A DNA stretch of 64,000 bases, taken from positions 230,439,224 through 230,503,223 of the forward strand of contig CM040118.1 of NCBI GenBank assembly GCA_022559845.1, given 5' to 3'. The stretch comes from Amorphophallus konjac (Eukaryota; Streptophyta; Magnoliopsida; Alismatales; Araceae). Of this stretch, positions 1 to 11,081 are shown one piece after another (within the stretch, counting starts at the first letter, position 1; each line of letters begins with the position of its first letter). Made by a program: the position numbers and the translations under genes. The notes beneath the pieces are model-generated. The model saw only the letters and a list, made by a program, of their open reading frames with translations, was not told the origin of the DNA and searched no databases.

Positions 1-340
1 GGAGAATTCGTGCCGATTCGGACGTAGGGTCCGTAATGGCAATATTGTATGGAGTGGGTGGCTAAGGCACGGAGCTTTGCGCCGGAAAGGGGTGTATTCG
101 CTGGCAAGGGATGAATGTCAGCGCAAGGGTAGAGGTTCTACCGATCCGGGCATAAGGCCCGTGACGGTGACTTTGTACGAGAGAAGGTGGCTAGGGCACA
201 AGGCCTTGCGCCAAAGGAGAACTTATTCGTCGGTGAGGAATTGATGTTGATGCAAAGGGTAGAGTCGTCCTCACTCGTACGGACGTCCGTCGGCTCAGAA
301 GAACGTGAGGATGGACCGTTCCAACGGAGACATGTATCAT
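1..340. repeat. Divergent tandem repeat, ~128-bp unit
   Basis: Two clear units and the start of a third follow one another. The block beginning CCGATTCGGACGTAGGGTCC at 13 recurs as CCGATCCGGGCATAAGGCCC at 141, and each unit ends with a GCAAGGGTAGAG-like block (about 122 and 251). The units differ at many sites, so the array is old. An open frame crosses it (187-894) but runs into AT and CT low-complexity DNA and is not credible as a gene. The left end is cut by the window. Confidence 0.6.
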
Positions 341-351
341 TGTGCGTTATT

Positions 352-392
<41 letters not shown>

Positions 393-446
393 ATATATAT
401 ATTATCTTATGCACATGCCCATTCGTATATATATATATACATGTGT
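352..446. repeat. (TA)n microsatellites
   Basis: Two runs of alternating T and A (about 356-391 and 427-440) are separated by a short GC-richer stretch. They are simple sequence and form the left edge of a long pyrimidine-rich tract. Confidence 0.9.
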
Positions 447-469
447 AGATATATATGTTTATTATTATT

Positions 470-1000
470 ATTATTTTCTCTCTCTTTTTTTATTTTCCCC
501 TTTTTCCTTTTTTTTTCTCTTTTTTTATTTTTTTTCTCTCTCTTTTTTTATTCCCTCCTTTTTTTCTTTTCTTTTCGCTTGCCATATAAAGGGGGGGGGT
601 TCGAACGGTCACCCCGTTTCGAATTCTCCCTCCCCTCTTTCTCTTTCTCTCTCTTCGGCGGACAAACCCCCCCTCCCTTCTTCTTCCTCTTCACCGAACG
701 TCGCCACCGCCGCCGTCGTCGGCGTCGTCTTCACCGGGGTGAGGGGTCGTGACGGAGGGGTCTTCCCCCCTTCTCCTTTCTCCTGCTCTCTCTTCCTCTT
801 CTCCTTTTTCCCCTTCCGTTTTCCTCTTCCTTTCTCTTTTCTTTTCCTTCTCGTTCTCCGCTTCCTCCTTTGCTCGGGGGCGACGGAGCCCTAGGCTCCC
901 ATCGTCTTCTTCTTTCTCTTTCTTCTTCTTCTTCTCTTCCTTCTTCTTCTTCTCTTTTCCTTCTTCCTTTTTGTTCCTCTTCTTGGCATGGGGGCAGCCA
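470..1000. other. Pyrimidine-rich low-complexity tract with TATA-like box
   Basis: This stretch is dominated by C and T on the plus strand. It contains a TATA-like CATATAAAG at about 583-591, just ahead of a run of G. TATA box followed by CT-rich leader is a layout often seen in plant LTRs or 5' leaders, so this may be the remains of an LTR or promoter, but I found no matching LTR partner. The long frames on both strands here are low-complexity artefacts. Confidence 0.45.
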
Positions 1001-1004
1001 TGGC

Positions 1005-1700
1005 GTCGGACTGTGCCGCTGGCGAGGGCACCGACCGTGCCGTTGGGGGGTTGGCGTGTGTGTGCCGCTGAGAGTGGGCACAGGCGTGCCGCTGAGCAGG
1101 GGGCATGAGTGTGCCGCTGGGGCGACCAAAAGGGCGTACCGCTGGGGCGGCCCGGGAGTGTGCCGCTAGGGCGGCCACTGGGGTGTGCCGCTGGGGCCAA
1201 AAGGGCATACCGAGGTTGACTTCGGTATCTTCCTCGTCATGCGAAGATCTCCCCTCCTCCAGCCAGAAGGTGACACGGAGACAGGCGCTAGCTTGCTTCG
1301 AAGTCACTGGACTGCGCGCCAATGGGTCCGTCTATTGACCGTTGTATCTTCTGCCGGTACGTGCCGTCGGGGGGTTTGCAGTGTTGTGCCGCTGGAGAAA
1401 GGGCGCAGGGCATTGAGGGCAAAGAGGCCCGTGCCACTGGGAATCTTGAGGCCGTGCCGCTGGGAGACAGGCTTGATAAGTGAGTGTACATACTTCGGCA
1501 AGGCATGGACGGTGTATAGACTTGCCGCGTGAGTGTACAGACTTCGTGTTTGTATGAACTCTGTACAGACTTTAACGCTGTGCCGCTGGCATCTTGCTGC
1601 AGTGTGCCGCTGAGGGGCTCCCCAGACCGTGCCGCTGAAGGGCCAAAGGCCTTGCCGCTGAAGGAGCCAAGACTGTGCCGCTGGCGATCAAACTTGGTAA
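1005..1700. repeat. GTGCCGCTG minisatellite, left block
   Basis: The 9-mer GTGCCGCTG, with variants such as GTACCGCTG, recurs roughly every 20-40 bp with GGG- or AAGGGC-rich spacers. It is clearest at 1010-1210, 1385-1460 and 1580-1685. The same motif returns as a tighter array at 2490-2715, so the TGTAYAGACTT array lies between two blocks of the same minisatellite. No coding function is supported. Confidence 0.7.
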
Positions 1701-2480
1701 TGAGTGTATAGACTTTGTGTCTGAACTCTGTACAGACTTGCCATTTGAGTGTATAGACTTCGTGTCTGAACTTTGTACAGACTTGCCATTTGAGTGTATA
1801 GACTTCGTGTCTGAACTCTGTACAGGCTTGCCTCATGAGTGTATAGACTTCGTGTCTGAACCCTGTACAGACTTGCCTCATGAGTGTATAGACTTTGGCA
1901 AGGCAACCGGACGATGTACAGACTTGAGAGTTCACAATGTCCATACTTTGGCATAGCAAAGGCTGTACAGACTTCAGGTCAGCTGCAATGTATAGAGTTG
2001 CAGGGGCTTGCGTCAAAAGCGATGTACAGACTTCATCAATGTATAGACTTTGGCAAAGCAAAGGCTGTACAGACTTCAATTGTGCTGCAATGTATAGACT
2101 TGCAGGGGCTTGCGTCAAAAGCGGTGTACATACTTCATCAATGTATAGACTTTGGCAAAGCAAAGGCTGTACAGACTTCAATTGTGCTGCAATGTATAGA
2201 CTTGCAGGGGCCGATGTATAGACTTGGAAGCTCAACCGGCGGATGTACAGACTTCGCCAACGTGCGGACTTTGGCGGTTGAACTGGTGGATGTACATACT
2301 TCACCAGTGTATAGACTTTGGCTGATGGCTGTACAGACTTCGTTTGAAGCAGCGAGCCGGTGTACAGACTTGGAGCTCGGATGTATAGACTTCGCGTTTG
2401 CCAGAACTCTGTACAGACTTCGCACTGTGAGCATACATGAGCCTGTACAGACTTCAGGCATGAATGTATAGACTTGGTGA
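1475..2480. repeat. TGTAYAGACTT minisatellite with 45-bp and 102-bp higher-order units
   Basis: The core TGTATAGACTT or TGTACAGACTT occurs dozens of times. Between 1702 and 1926 it is organised as a 45-bp unit starting GAGTGTATA at 1702, 1747, 1792, 1837 and 1882. Between 1961 and about 2266 it forms a 102-bp unit whose GGCTGTACAGACTTC block starts at 1961, 2063 and 2165. Within each unit TATA and TACA versions of the core alternate. Both periods are multiples of three, and the minus strand stays open from 2733 to 1288 (481 codons), although the translated product is purely repetitive. Confidence 0.85.
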
Positions 2481-2489
2481 AACCCTGCA

Positions 2490-2715
2490 TGAAGCGTGCC
2501 GCTGAAGGGCCAGACGGCCGTGCGGCTGGAGGGTCACATGGCCGTGCCGCTGAAAGGCTGAAGGGCCATGCCGCTGGGGGCTCATGGCCGTGCCGCTGAG
2601 GGGCCTCAGGCCCGTGCCGCTGGAGGGCCTCAGGCCCGTGCCGCTGGAGGCTGAAGGGTCGTGCCGCTGGGGGCTCATGGCCGTACCGCTGAAGGGCCTC
2701 AGGCCCTTGCTTAAG
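2490..2715. repeat. GTGCCGCTG minisatellite, right block
   Basis: About ten copies of (C)CGTGCCGCTG, with variants such as GTGCGGCTG and GTACCGCTG, alternate with AGGGCCTCAGGCC- or GGGGCTCATGG-type spacers at about 20-30 bp spacing. Spacer versions recur in order, for example GGGGGCTCATGGCCG at about 2575 and 2670, which suggests a higher-order duplication. Confidence 0.75.
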
Positions 2716-2967
2716 TAACTTGAAGCCGTGCATTCTTTGGGATATTTCTTCACCGTTAGGGGTCCGAGGGAGGGTCCCTAGCAGTGTGTTAATTCAGGAG
2801 GACATCTTGTGACTTCTCGGTCTTTTAATGCGCCCATGCAAATGTGGGGATTTGTCGGGCGGTAGTATCTTCCCGGAGCCCTGGGTGGCCAGTCTCTCCG
2901 GGTCTTCTTCCTTTGACTTTGACATTTAATGCGGGGCTCGGCGGGACGTATGGACATGCAACTTTAT
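2716..2967. other. Unassigned spacer between minisatellite and Athila-like element
   Basis: About 250 bp show no coding frame, repeat or LTR edge that I can recognise. The sequence is joined at about 2968 to the middle of a reverse transcriptase domain, so this is the junction where the Athila-like element was cut. Confidence 0.5.
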
Positions 2968-5267
2968 GCATCCACACCACCTTCACATGTCCATATGGTA
3001 CATTTGATTTTAGAAGGATGCCTTTTGGATTATGTAATGCACCAGCCACTTTTCAAAGGTGCATGATGGCTATCTTTTCTAACATGATCGGAGATTTTCT
3101 TGAAATCTTTATGGATGATTTCTCTATTTTTGGGGATTCATTTGAGAAATGTTTACAAAACTTGGAAAGAATCTTGAAAAGGTGTATAGAAACAAATCTA
3201 GTTTTGAGTTGGGAAAAGAGCCATTTCATGGTAAAGGAAGGAATTGTGTTAGGGCATGTTATTTCTGAAAGGGGAATTGTGGTAGATAAAGCTAAAATTG
3301 ATTTGATTTCTAATTTGCCTCCCCCAACATCAGTCAAACAGATCAGATCCTTTCTAGGCCACGTTAGTTTCTACCGACGATTCATTAAGGACTTTTCAAA
3401 GATTTCTCGTCCTTTGTGCAACTTGTTGGCCAAAGATACGCCTTTCCATTTTGATGATTCATGTCTTCAAGCATACAACTTTTTGAAAAAGGCAGTGACT
3501 CAAGCTCCACTCCTACAACCCCCAGATTGGTCACTACCTTTTGAAATCATGTGTGATGCTTCTGATTATGCCATGGGGGCGGTATTGGGCCAAAGGGAGA
3601 ATAAAAGCCCAGTTGTGATTTACTATGCCAGTCGAACCCTGGCTGAGGCCCAAAAGAACTATACCACAACTGAGAAAGAACTTTTGGCTGTAGTCTTTGC
3701 ACTCGAGAAGTTTCGATCCTATCTTTTAGGATCCAAAGTCATCATCTATTCGGACCATTCTGCTTTGAGATACCTATTGTCCAAGAAAGTGGCTAAACCA
3801 CGATTGATCAGGTGGATCTTGCTCTTGCAAGAATTTGACATTGAGATTCGGGACAAAAAGGGGTCCGAAAATGTTATAGCAGATCACATATCCAGGATCC
3901 TAGTGCAAGAAAGTGAACATGTTCAAGACTCCTTCCCTGATGAACAATTACTGACCATTTCTCAAAGGAGACCTCCATGGTTTGCTGATATGGTTAACTA
4001 TTTGGCCGTAGGATTAATTCCTGATGACTGGTCCAAACAAGAGAAAGATCGATTTCTCTCTCAGATAAAATATTACTTTTAGGAGGACCCCGAACTTTTC
4101 CGAATCTGTGCTGATAATGTCATAAGGAGGTGTGTCCCAGAAAATGAGCATCAAAGCATTCTCACCATTTGCCATACTCTTTCATGTGGGGGGAATTTTT
4201 CTGGGATGAAAACTGCGGCAAAAATCCTGCAAAGTGGTTTCTACTGGCCCACTCTCTTCAAGGATGCTCACACATTCAGTCAATCTTGTCCCAAGTGTCA
4301 AACCATGGGAAACATTTCAAAGAGAGACATGATGCCCTTAAACCCCATCCTTGTGGTGGAAATCTTTGATGTCTGGGAGATTGATTTCATGGGTCTATTC
4401 CCACCATCTTTTGGACATGAGTACATACTGGTGGCTGTTGATTATGTCTTCAAATGGATTGAGACAGTGGCTACTAGAACCAATGATCACAAAGTGCTTC
4501 TAAAGTTCATCCAGAAAAATATCTTTTCAAGGTTTGGGTTCCCAAGAGCAATAATCAGTGATGGGGGTAGCCATTTCACAAATTCCCAGTTCAAAACCTT
4601 GCTTAGAAAATATGGGATCAACCATAAGGTGGCCACGCCTTACCATCCTCAAACAAGTGGACAAGTGGAAGTTTCTAATAGAGAGATCAAGAACATTCTA
4701 CAGAAAACAGTCCGACCTGATAGAAAGGACTGGTCAGAGAGACTGGATGATGCTCTATGGGCTTATAGGACAACCTACAAAACCCTCATTGGAATGTCAC
4801 CTTTTAGGTTGATATACAGGAAAGCATGTCACCTTCCGGTAGAATTGGAACACAAAGCATACTGGGCTGTAAAGCAATTCAATTTGGACTTGGCCCAAGC
4901 AGGAGAAAATCGGGCATTACAATTGAATGAGCTAGATGAGTTACGGATGGAATCTTATGAAAATTCTAGGATTTACAAGGCCAAAATGAAAGCTTTTCAT
5001 GACAAACACATCTCTTGAAAATTTTTTGAGCCTAATCAACGAGTTTGGTTGTTCAACTCGAGGCTTAAACTTTTTCCTGGAAAGCTCAGATCTAGGTGGG
5101 AGGGTCCTTTCATAGTGCATTCAGTGTCCCCACACGGTACAGTTGAAATTCTTGATCCTAAGAGTGGGAATATTTTTAAAGTCAATGGCCAAAGACCCAA
5201 ACCGTATATTGAGAGAGTTTCAGTTGACATGCACATTGATGAGGTGCACTTCACAAACTCACTATGA
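2968..5267 (+). pseudogene. Athila-like Ty3/gypsy pol remnant (RT-RNase H-integrase)
   Basis: One reading frame, interrupted only by in-frame stops at 4080-4082 and 5016-5018, runs from inside the reverse transcriptase to the integrase C-terminus. Visible in order are the RT block around [13 protein letters not shown] (about 3018), the catalytic FMDD (about 3109), an RNase H segment with the [18 protein letters not shown] block (about 3630), the integrase HHCC zinc finger (about 4140-4300, ending CPKC), the DDE core with ISDGGSHF (about 4555), and a C-terminal segment resuming at 5019. FMDDFS and the associated LTR and PPT are typical of Athila. The N-terminal part of RT, the protease and gag are missing because the element is truncated at about 2968. 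The TGA at 5016 lies where an Arg codon would fit, as expected from CGA to TGA decay. No env-like ORF follows. Confidence 0.88.
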
Positions 5268-6497
5268 GCTACATTGCGTCTGGCTGACGACGTTAAACTT
5301 AGCGCTTCTTGGGAGGCAACCCAAATTTTTCGTGTGTTTTTGTTTTTGTTTTGCATGTTTGAATACAAGATAAGTTGGGGGGAGAGAAGAGATGATTGCT
5401 TACTCTGTTACATTGCCAAGCTGTCCTAAGCCAAACCCGTCGAAGTCCACCTCTATCAGGTTGTCCCGTTCCTTCATAAACTTCTCATCTACATTGTTCT
5501 ATTCATCTCTATTGTTCATGCCATTGAGGACAATGTCATTTAAGTTGGGGGGACAGGAAATCATGTTGCACATTTTGCATTCATATATACAACCTCTAAA
5601 TTTTTCACCTCATTTTGGAAAAAAAACTGCAAACACCCAATTGCATTTTCATGATTCATGTTTCCATTGAACAAGAATCTAGAATAGAAAAGACTAGGGA
5701 AAAGGATGATGGACAATTTATTTAATCTAGCCATGGAAAACTGATTTAAGAATCTTTTTAAAGTTCATGTGCACTTTAGAAAAATAAAATCACTTTGCAC
5801 GCTAATGAAACAAGTAGGACAAGCCTTCTGCTATTTTGGACATACTGTCTGATATTCTGCACTTTTTGAAGAAGAGATCTTTTAGAAGCTTTCTGCCATG
5901 TTATCTATTGAAAAATAAAATTTTGAGAAAAACACCATGAAAAATGCTCCGATTCTGAATAACCGGGTCTACTTCACTTAAGACGTGTTGAGGTTCGCGT
6001 CAAAAGGAAAAGGGAACTTTGATCTGTGTAACCGGGCCTACTTCATCTAAGACGTGTTGAGGTTCGCGTAAACCAGTGAAGGGTAGTGCAGCATCATGTG
6101 TGTATAGAAAAAAAAAGAAAAAAAGGAAAAGAGATCCCAAAAGGGACATAGCAATAAGGCAGACAAACAAAGCTATTATGTTGAATGCTCTAATTAAGAA
6201 GTGCAGAATTGAAAGGCATTTGTTCGGAATAGCAACTGGAGGACGCAATTATCTCTACTGTGAATTTAGTATTACACATGCACAAGTGCTACTGAATTTT
6301 GATTAGAATTATTGATCATGTACCTGAATTTCCTACATAAGGCTAATATGTGATAATGATTCCAGATTCCTAATCTTTAGTTGACTCTATGAAAGATGAT
6401 CTAGAAATGAGGCATGAACTTTGTATACTCTTGTTAGTCCTTACATTTTGAGATTATTTGCATTGCTAAGGGACTAACAATGAGTAAGTTGGGGGTG
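5268..6497 (+). other. Athila-like 3' untranslated region with repeated PPT-like motifs
   Basis: This region is non-coding. The purine motif TAAGTTGGGGG occurs three times, at about 5371, 5541 and 6485; the last abuts the LTR and is the likely working polypurine tract. A 69-bp direct duplication, TAACCGGG...GGTTCGCG, starts at 5960 and 6029. No env-like frame longer than about 90 codons is convincing. Confidence 0.7.
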
Positions 6498-8304
6498 TGA
6501 TAAGTGTGTATTTTTACATATTAATTTATGATATTATACATTTTTATGAGCTTAAATAATAATAAACATACACGTATCACAATTACTTTTAATTTAGAGT
6601 AAAATATTTAATTTTCTGAAATTAAATAATGTTAATAAAGATATTTACTTATTTATGCAAGCATTCAAAATGAAAAAAATAAGAAAATAAAAAAATAATA
6701 TATATATATATATGTGTGTGGAAATGGGCCAAAAGCCCAAGGACTTGTTCAAAAAGAAAAGAAAAAAAATAAAAAAAATAAATTTAGTTGACATTTTTTA
6801 GGATTTTTCTAAGTTATATACATAATATATATGATATATATATATATATATATACTATATATATATATATATTTATATATATATTATAATAAATGTGAGT
6901 GTGTGTGTGTGTGTTTGTGTGTTTGCAGGGGCAAAGGAAGGCGCCGACGTGCCTCCCGCATCGGCACGGATGACGAGGAGAAGGGGAGGTGGGTCAGCGC
7001 CTCCCGCGGTCAAACGCGGCGCAGTCGCGGTGGAGGAGTCGACCGGCGCACGCGCCCAGCAGGCGCAGTCAACGCGGAGGAGAGAGAAGGCGGGCGCACG
7101 CGGCGCACGGGCCGGCCAGGTGAGAGAAAGAGAGGGAAAGAAAGAGAAAGGAAGAAGAAAAAAATAGAGAAAAATCAGAAAAAAATACCCAAGTGTGCAA
7201 CACATGTTGGCACATAATTTTGGGTCAAAAATAGCAGCAATGGGTTGTTCACATTGGCAAGAAGTGTTCATATTAGAATGGGGTTATGTGAACCCTATAT
7301 AAAGGGCATCAAATGTAATGGAAAGAGTTGTTAGGAGGAGAAGCTAGCTAAGGGAGTTGTGAAGAATTGTAAGAGGTTGCTTTGTGTTCTTGAATTTCAT
7401 GCTTGTTGGCCTTAGTTGAGCTTCATAGGAGTTATGTTTTGAGAGCTTTTGATGTCAAGTTTGTAAGTTGATATTATTTTAATGAAAATTTTGTTTTAGA
7501 ATTTAGTCCTTTCTTAGCCTCATTACTTGTTATTCTGATTTCCATTTCATTTTCTTGTCCTCACAAAAGTTGTTCATCTTTAAGTTTTCTTCAATTTCTC
7601 TTTCTATCATTTCTTCCAATTCTTCCTAGTTTGAAAGTTATTTCCCATTTTCTTAAGTGTTGTTCTACATGATTACTGTTCATCCGAGATGATACCTTCT
7701 ATTATTCTTCTATTTTGAAATCTTTCCGATCTTCTTTTTACTCTGAGTTCTTCATCAAAGTTGTTCGTCTCTTGTAGATCTAAAATTTCTTCTTCTATCA
7801 CTTCTTCAAATTCTTCTTATTTTGAGAGTTATAATTAATTTTTCACTGTTCTGATTTCTGTCATATTACTGTTCATCCGCACTGATAGCTCTTGAGTTTT
7901 TCACATTTTTCACTGTCTTCTTCTCATTTTCTGTTTCTGTGTTCTTCATCAAACGTCTTCATCTTTTCAGTCTCTACTACTTTCATTTCTTTCACTTCTT
8001 CTAATTCTCGCCAGTTTAAAAGTTATTTTCATTCTAATGTCACCCTAGTTTCATTATAATTTTCTTTTCGTAGTTCTTTCATCCACTTCCCTTTCTTTAC
8101 ATCCTTCACACACCCTAAGGCGGTTTCAATTCAATTCTCATGATTTTTAAATCTTAAAAACTCAAGATTTTCAACTTTCAAATCTACTTCTCCCTGTGGA
8201 TTCGACTCGGTCTCATCACTTAACTATTCCATTTATTTAATTTGTGGGCCGGATATTTTAATTTGGTAACGGGGCGTATTAACGACGTGCGTTTCTGCGC
8301 ATCA
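6498..8304 (+). mobile_element. Athila-like 3' LTR (1807 bp)
   Basis: The LTR begins TGATAAGTGTG directly after the polypurine tract and ends GCATCA at 8304, so its ends form the short inverted repeat TGAT/ATCA. It holds TA microsatellites (about 6700 and 6830-6890), a TATA box TATATAAAG at about 7296, and near its 3' end the CTGTGGATTCGACTC block common in Athila-type LTRs. No 5' LTR is present in the window. The sequence directly to the right is the truncated Tekay-type LTR. Confidence 0.85.
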
Positions 8305-9380
8305 TCGTGGCGGCGCAAAGCTCGTGGGTTTTCGAGAAGGGACGGGGGATTCTCAAAGCTTTTATCATGATTCGTGGTAGATCTGGCGCGTCTCGACGCG
8401 GAGCGAAGGTAGGGTGACGATCCCTAGACTCTTGCGTTCCTTCCCCGCAAGTTTCAGCCCGAGGCGAGGCCGAGAGGGGTTGTTTTTACGCCGGGAAGGG
8501 AAAACCATGCTTTGGGGAGAGCTCGCCCGATCCATCATTTTAAGCCATGATTCCACGTTTTGAGAGCGTAGAATCATGCTAGGGGGCTTGGGGGTTCGTT
8601 TCCCATCTTTTCCCCCTTCGTAGGGCTTGTTTGGAGGCCGAAATGGCGAATTCCGGTGAAGTTCCCCATTTTCGCGCCGGTGAAGGTTGAGCGGTCGAAC
8701 CAGGGCCCGTTTATCACATGCGTGGTCCTGGCCTGACAGCCCTTCGGCTCGAGCGCAGTGGGGCTATGCGGCCTGTCGAGCGACCGCATGACCCATGTGC
8801 GGCCCGAGGCCATCCGCTCATCCCCTCTCATTTTTCGACCGTTGCTTGTGACCGTTGCACAGTGATTGGGACGAGCAGTTAGGATCTAGCCGCGTATCCC
8901 AATGAGCGGCCAGGGGTTGGCCGTTCATCACTGGTGCCGTTGGTGGATGTGCGGTCAGGGCGGGTCCGCTCATCCTCTTGTGCGGCTAGGGTCTAGCCGT
9001 TCATCCTTTGGGTGATTTGTTGGTAGCCGTGTCTTTGCCCGTTTTTCCCAGGGGAAGGATGGTTTGTTCCTGGCCGTTCATCTCTTGATGCGGCCTTTGT
9101 CTAGCTGTACATCCCTGGGCGGCCCAGAGTGGACCGTTCAAGGGGCTAGTCTAACCGGTGTTTCCTGCTTAGTCGATTCGAACCCCGGGTGCGTGGCCCT
9201 TGGTCCGCGTGCTGAACCGTGGTCTGACAGATGCTGGGCATCGTGTTGGGGCCAGGTGTCGTGGTACGGTGTAATCCCGGGGGGTGTTGTTCTCGGCTTC
9301 TGCCACCGTGAGACGGTGTCGGTACGAGGGGCAGTCCTTGTACCCTGTCCGCTTGAGACGTTGTTTTCCGTTGACTTGAG
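8305..9380 (+). mobile_element. Tekay-type LTR T1, segment 1 (5'-truncated outer LTR)
   Basis: This segment aligns by eye with about 52405-53260 of the LTR at 51905-54257. Shared blocks include GGGAGAGCTCGCCCGATC (8515 and 52639) and the end TTGACTTGAG, which corresponds to CTCTTGAG in the other copy. About the first 500 bp of the LTR are missing, cut at the Athila LTR edge. The last five bases, TTGAG (9376-9380), are repeated at 34894-34898 and are the target duplication made by the inverted LTR T2. Confidence 0.85.
8690..9150. repeat. Dyad-unit array in LTR T1 (GCGGCTAGG...TAGCCGTTCATC type)
   Basis: Short imperfect palindromes such as GCGGCTAGGGTCTAGCCG follow one another about every 31 bp, for example from about 8949 to 8980, each ending in a GTTCATC-like spacer. 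The array sits in the same part of the LTR as the arrays in T2 and T3, but its sequence is different. Confidence 0.65.
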
Positions 9381-10346
9381 TGTAACGACCCGAGAATCCG
9401 ATTATCGGGAAGGCCCGATAACCCGAAACTCGCATCGCCACCCACGAGTCCGAAGACTCGGAAGGGTTAAAAGGATGGTGTGGAGACTACACAAGTATCA
9501 CAAATAATTACAGAAATTAAATAATTATATAATTAAGCAGGAAATAAATTAACATTTTACATGATACATGGTCCACAAGATATAATAAAATAACAACAGC
9601 AGTAGTCCACAACTAGTATAGAGAGAATAAATAAAAGTACAGCTACACGGGACATACCCCGGCTCTGACCTCTGGCACTAACGCTGGGCACCTGAACCAC
9701 GTTGAGCCTCAGACGCGCTCCCCTGAGGCCGCGACTCACCTGAAACACGGTGAAAATACGCAGGGAATGAGTCTCGGAACAAGACTCAGTAGGGATCACT
9801 CGAACCCTACCTCGCAAACGGAGAAACCACTACAGCAAGCAGTAAGTGAGTACCTCAGAAAGGTAAAGTCCTGCAATCTACAAAACACCGATCTCACGGC
9901 ACGAAAATCGACACACGTGCCACGGTGAAACGACCGAACACCACGGTCAACACGACAAAGCCTGAAGGTTGAAGTTGCAAAGACTGACTGACAGTCTGTC
10001 ACTCCCGACTCGACAGGAGTACCTCCCACTAGAAGCACAGTCGGTAGCATCCCCTGACGTCTTACACCGCACCGAAGGTTAACTACCTGACGTGGTGGCG
10101 CCTACCAAAGGCACGAACACCGCACAAGTAACCACAAATAAGTGACTAGCTGGGGTCACGCTCGTCAGCGTGGGTCCAACCGCCCCCAACGATGTGTGCA
10201 CACACAGACCGCGCGTCCTTGGTCTGGTCCTCTCACCGATTTTCCCCTCAGTCAGACTCTGGCTGCAAGACGTGGGGCCCGACGGAAACCGATCTACAAA
10301 CCGTCTCTAAGGGTAGCCTCTCCACCACTCCCTAGTGGGATCACAC
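9381..10346 (-). mobile_element. Tekay-type solo LTR T2, left part (LTR 3' end)
   Basis: Read on the minus strand, this ends GGGTCGTTACA at 9381, identical to the LTR ends at 45067 and 54257. It runs back through the same blocks as 53340-54257. It is interrupted at 10346 by the Tat-like element and continues at 33279. Together with 33279-34893 it makes one complete LTR of about 2.58 kb without internal sequence, flanked by TTGAG on both sides. It is therefore a solo LTR inserted in inverted orientation into T1. Confidence 0.88.
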
Positions 10347-10549
10347 TGTTGACACCCGTTTTATGACCAATAAGTCGAGTCATCTCCTTGTTCATTCTAT
10401 ATGATGCTCCGAGTTGTTCACTCTTTCATTGAGCCTTCTTGATCAGCTGGAGGTTTATTTCATGGGTCTTATTCCTTGGTTGGGTTTGATTCCTTGATTC
10501 CTTGCATTGGACGAAGCTTAGCAAGCTTTCTTTTCAATTGGATCCTTAT

Positions 10550-10870
10550 TATCTCTAACGGTCTATACCAGGCGCGTTACATTTCTATGACGCATCAGCC
10601 GTTGGCCGTTACATCTTGCAGAGTCCTTGAGTGTAAGGCCTTTTTCCAGTTCCTATCCTTTGGGTTATCCGTTGTCTCTGACGGTCCATCGTGCAACCGT
10701 TATATTTCTCTAATGCGTCTTCCTTAGACCATTACATTCTTCTAGAGTCCAACACTTTTGAACTTCTCCCGTTGATCTTATCTTCTTAAAGGATAAGGTT
10801 GTGTGACGGTCTACTCTTGGAGCGTTACATGTCTGTGACGGTCTGTCGTGTAGCCGTTACATCAAACAGA
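10550..10870. repeat. Dyad-unit array in Tat-like 5' LTR (TAACGG/TGACGG type)
   Basis: Units such as TCTAACGGTCTATACCAGGC followed by GCGTTACA, and TGACGG...CCGTTACA, repeat at about 32-bp spacing (for example from 10554 to 10586). The half-sites AACGG and CCGTT face each other in each unit. The matching array in the 3' LTR is at about 31733-32042. Confidence 0.75.
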
Positions 10871-11073
10871 GAGTCCTGGCAGGTCTGGCCTGTTCTCTAC
10901 TACTCCGTGATCGAATTGAGAGTTTGATCTTGTGATTTCTCTTCCAAATCTAATCCTTAGAACCTTCTGTTTGTTTCTATGGACTCTTGGGAGTATTATC
11001 TTCAAGAGTTTGCTAAGAATCCTCCTCCTTTTTAGCTGGATTATCCTCTGCTCGATCGGAGAGTTTGAGGGTC

Positions 11074-11081
11074 TATAAATA
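11074..11081 (+). promoter_or_regulatory. TATA box of Tat-like 5' LTR
   Basis: TATAAATA stands in the context GGGTCTATAAATAGAA, and the same box is at 32252-32259 in the 3' LTR. It would place the RNA start about 30 bp downstream. Confidence 0.7.

Noticed and set aside
691..1322. Several open frames on both strands in the pyrimidine-rich tract
   Set aside because: Products are runs of Ser/Phe/Leu or Arg/Glu/Lys from CT-rich DNA, with no domain and no codon-bias signal.
1702..2266. CRISPR-like regular spacing of short repeats
   Set aside because: Units are contiguous and degenerate with related spacers, in a plant genome; a minisatellite explains them.
1884..2471. Plus-strand frames through the TGTAYAGACTT array
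   Set aside because: They only reflect repeat periods divisible by three; mirrored by frames on the other strand.
6831..7271. Overlapping frames inside the Athila-like LTR
   Set aside because: They start in TA/TG microsatellites and are compositional artefacts of a GC-rich LTR segment.
8305..8309. TCGTG as target duplication of the Athila-like element
   Set aside because: The element's left end is truncated, so no partner duplication can be tested.
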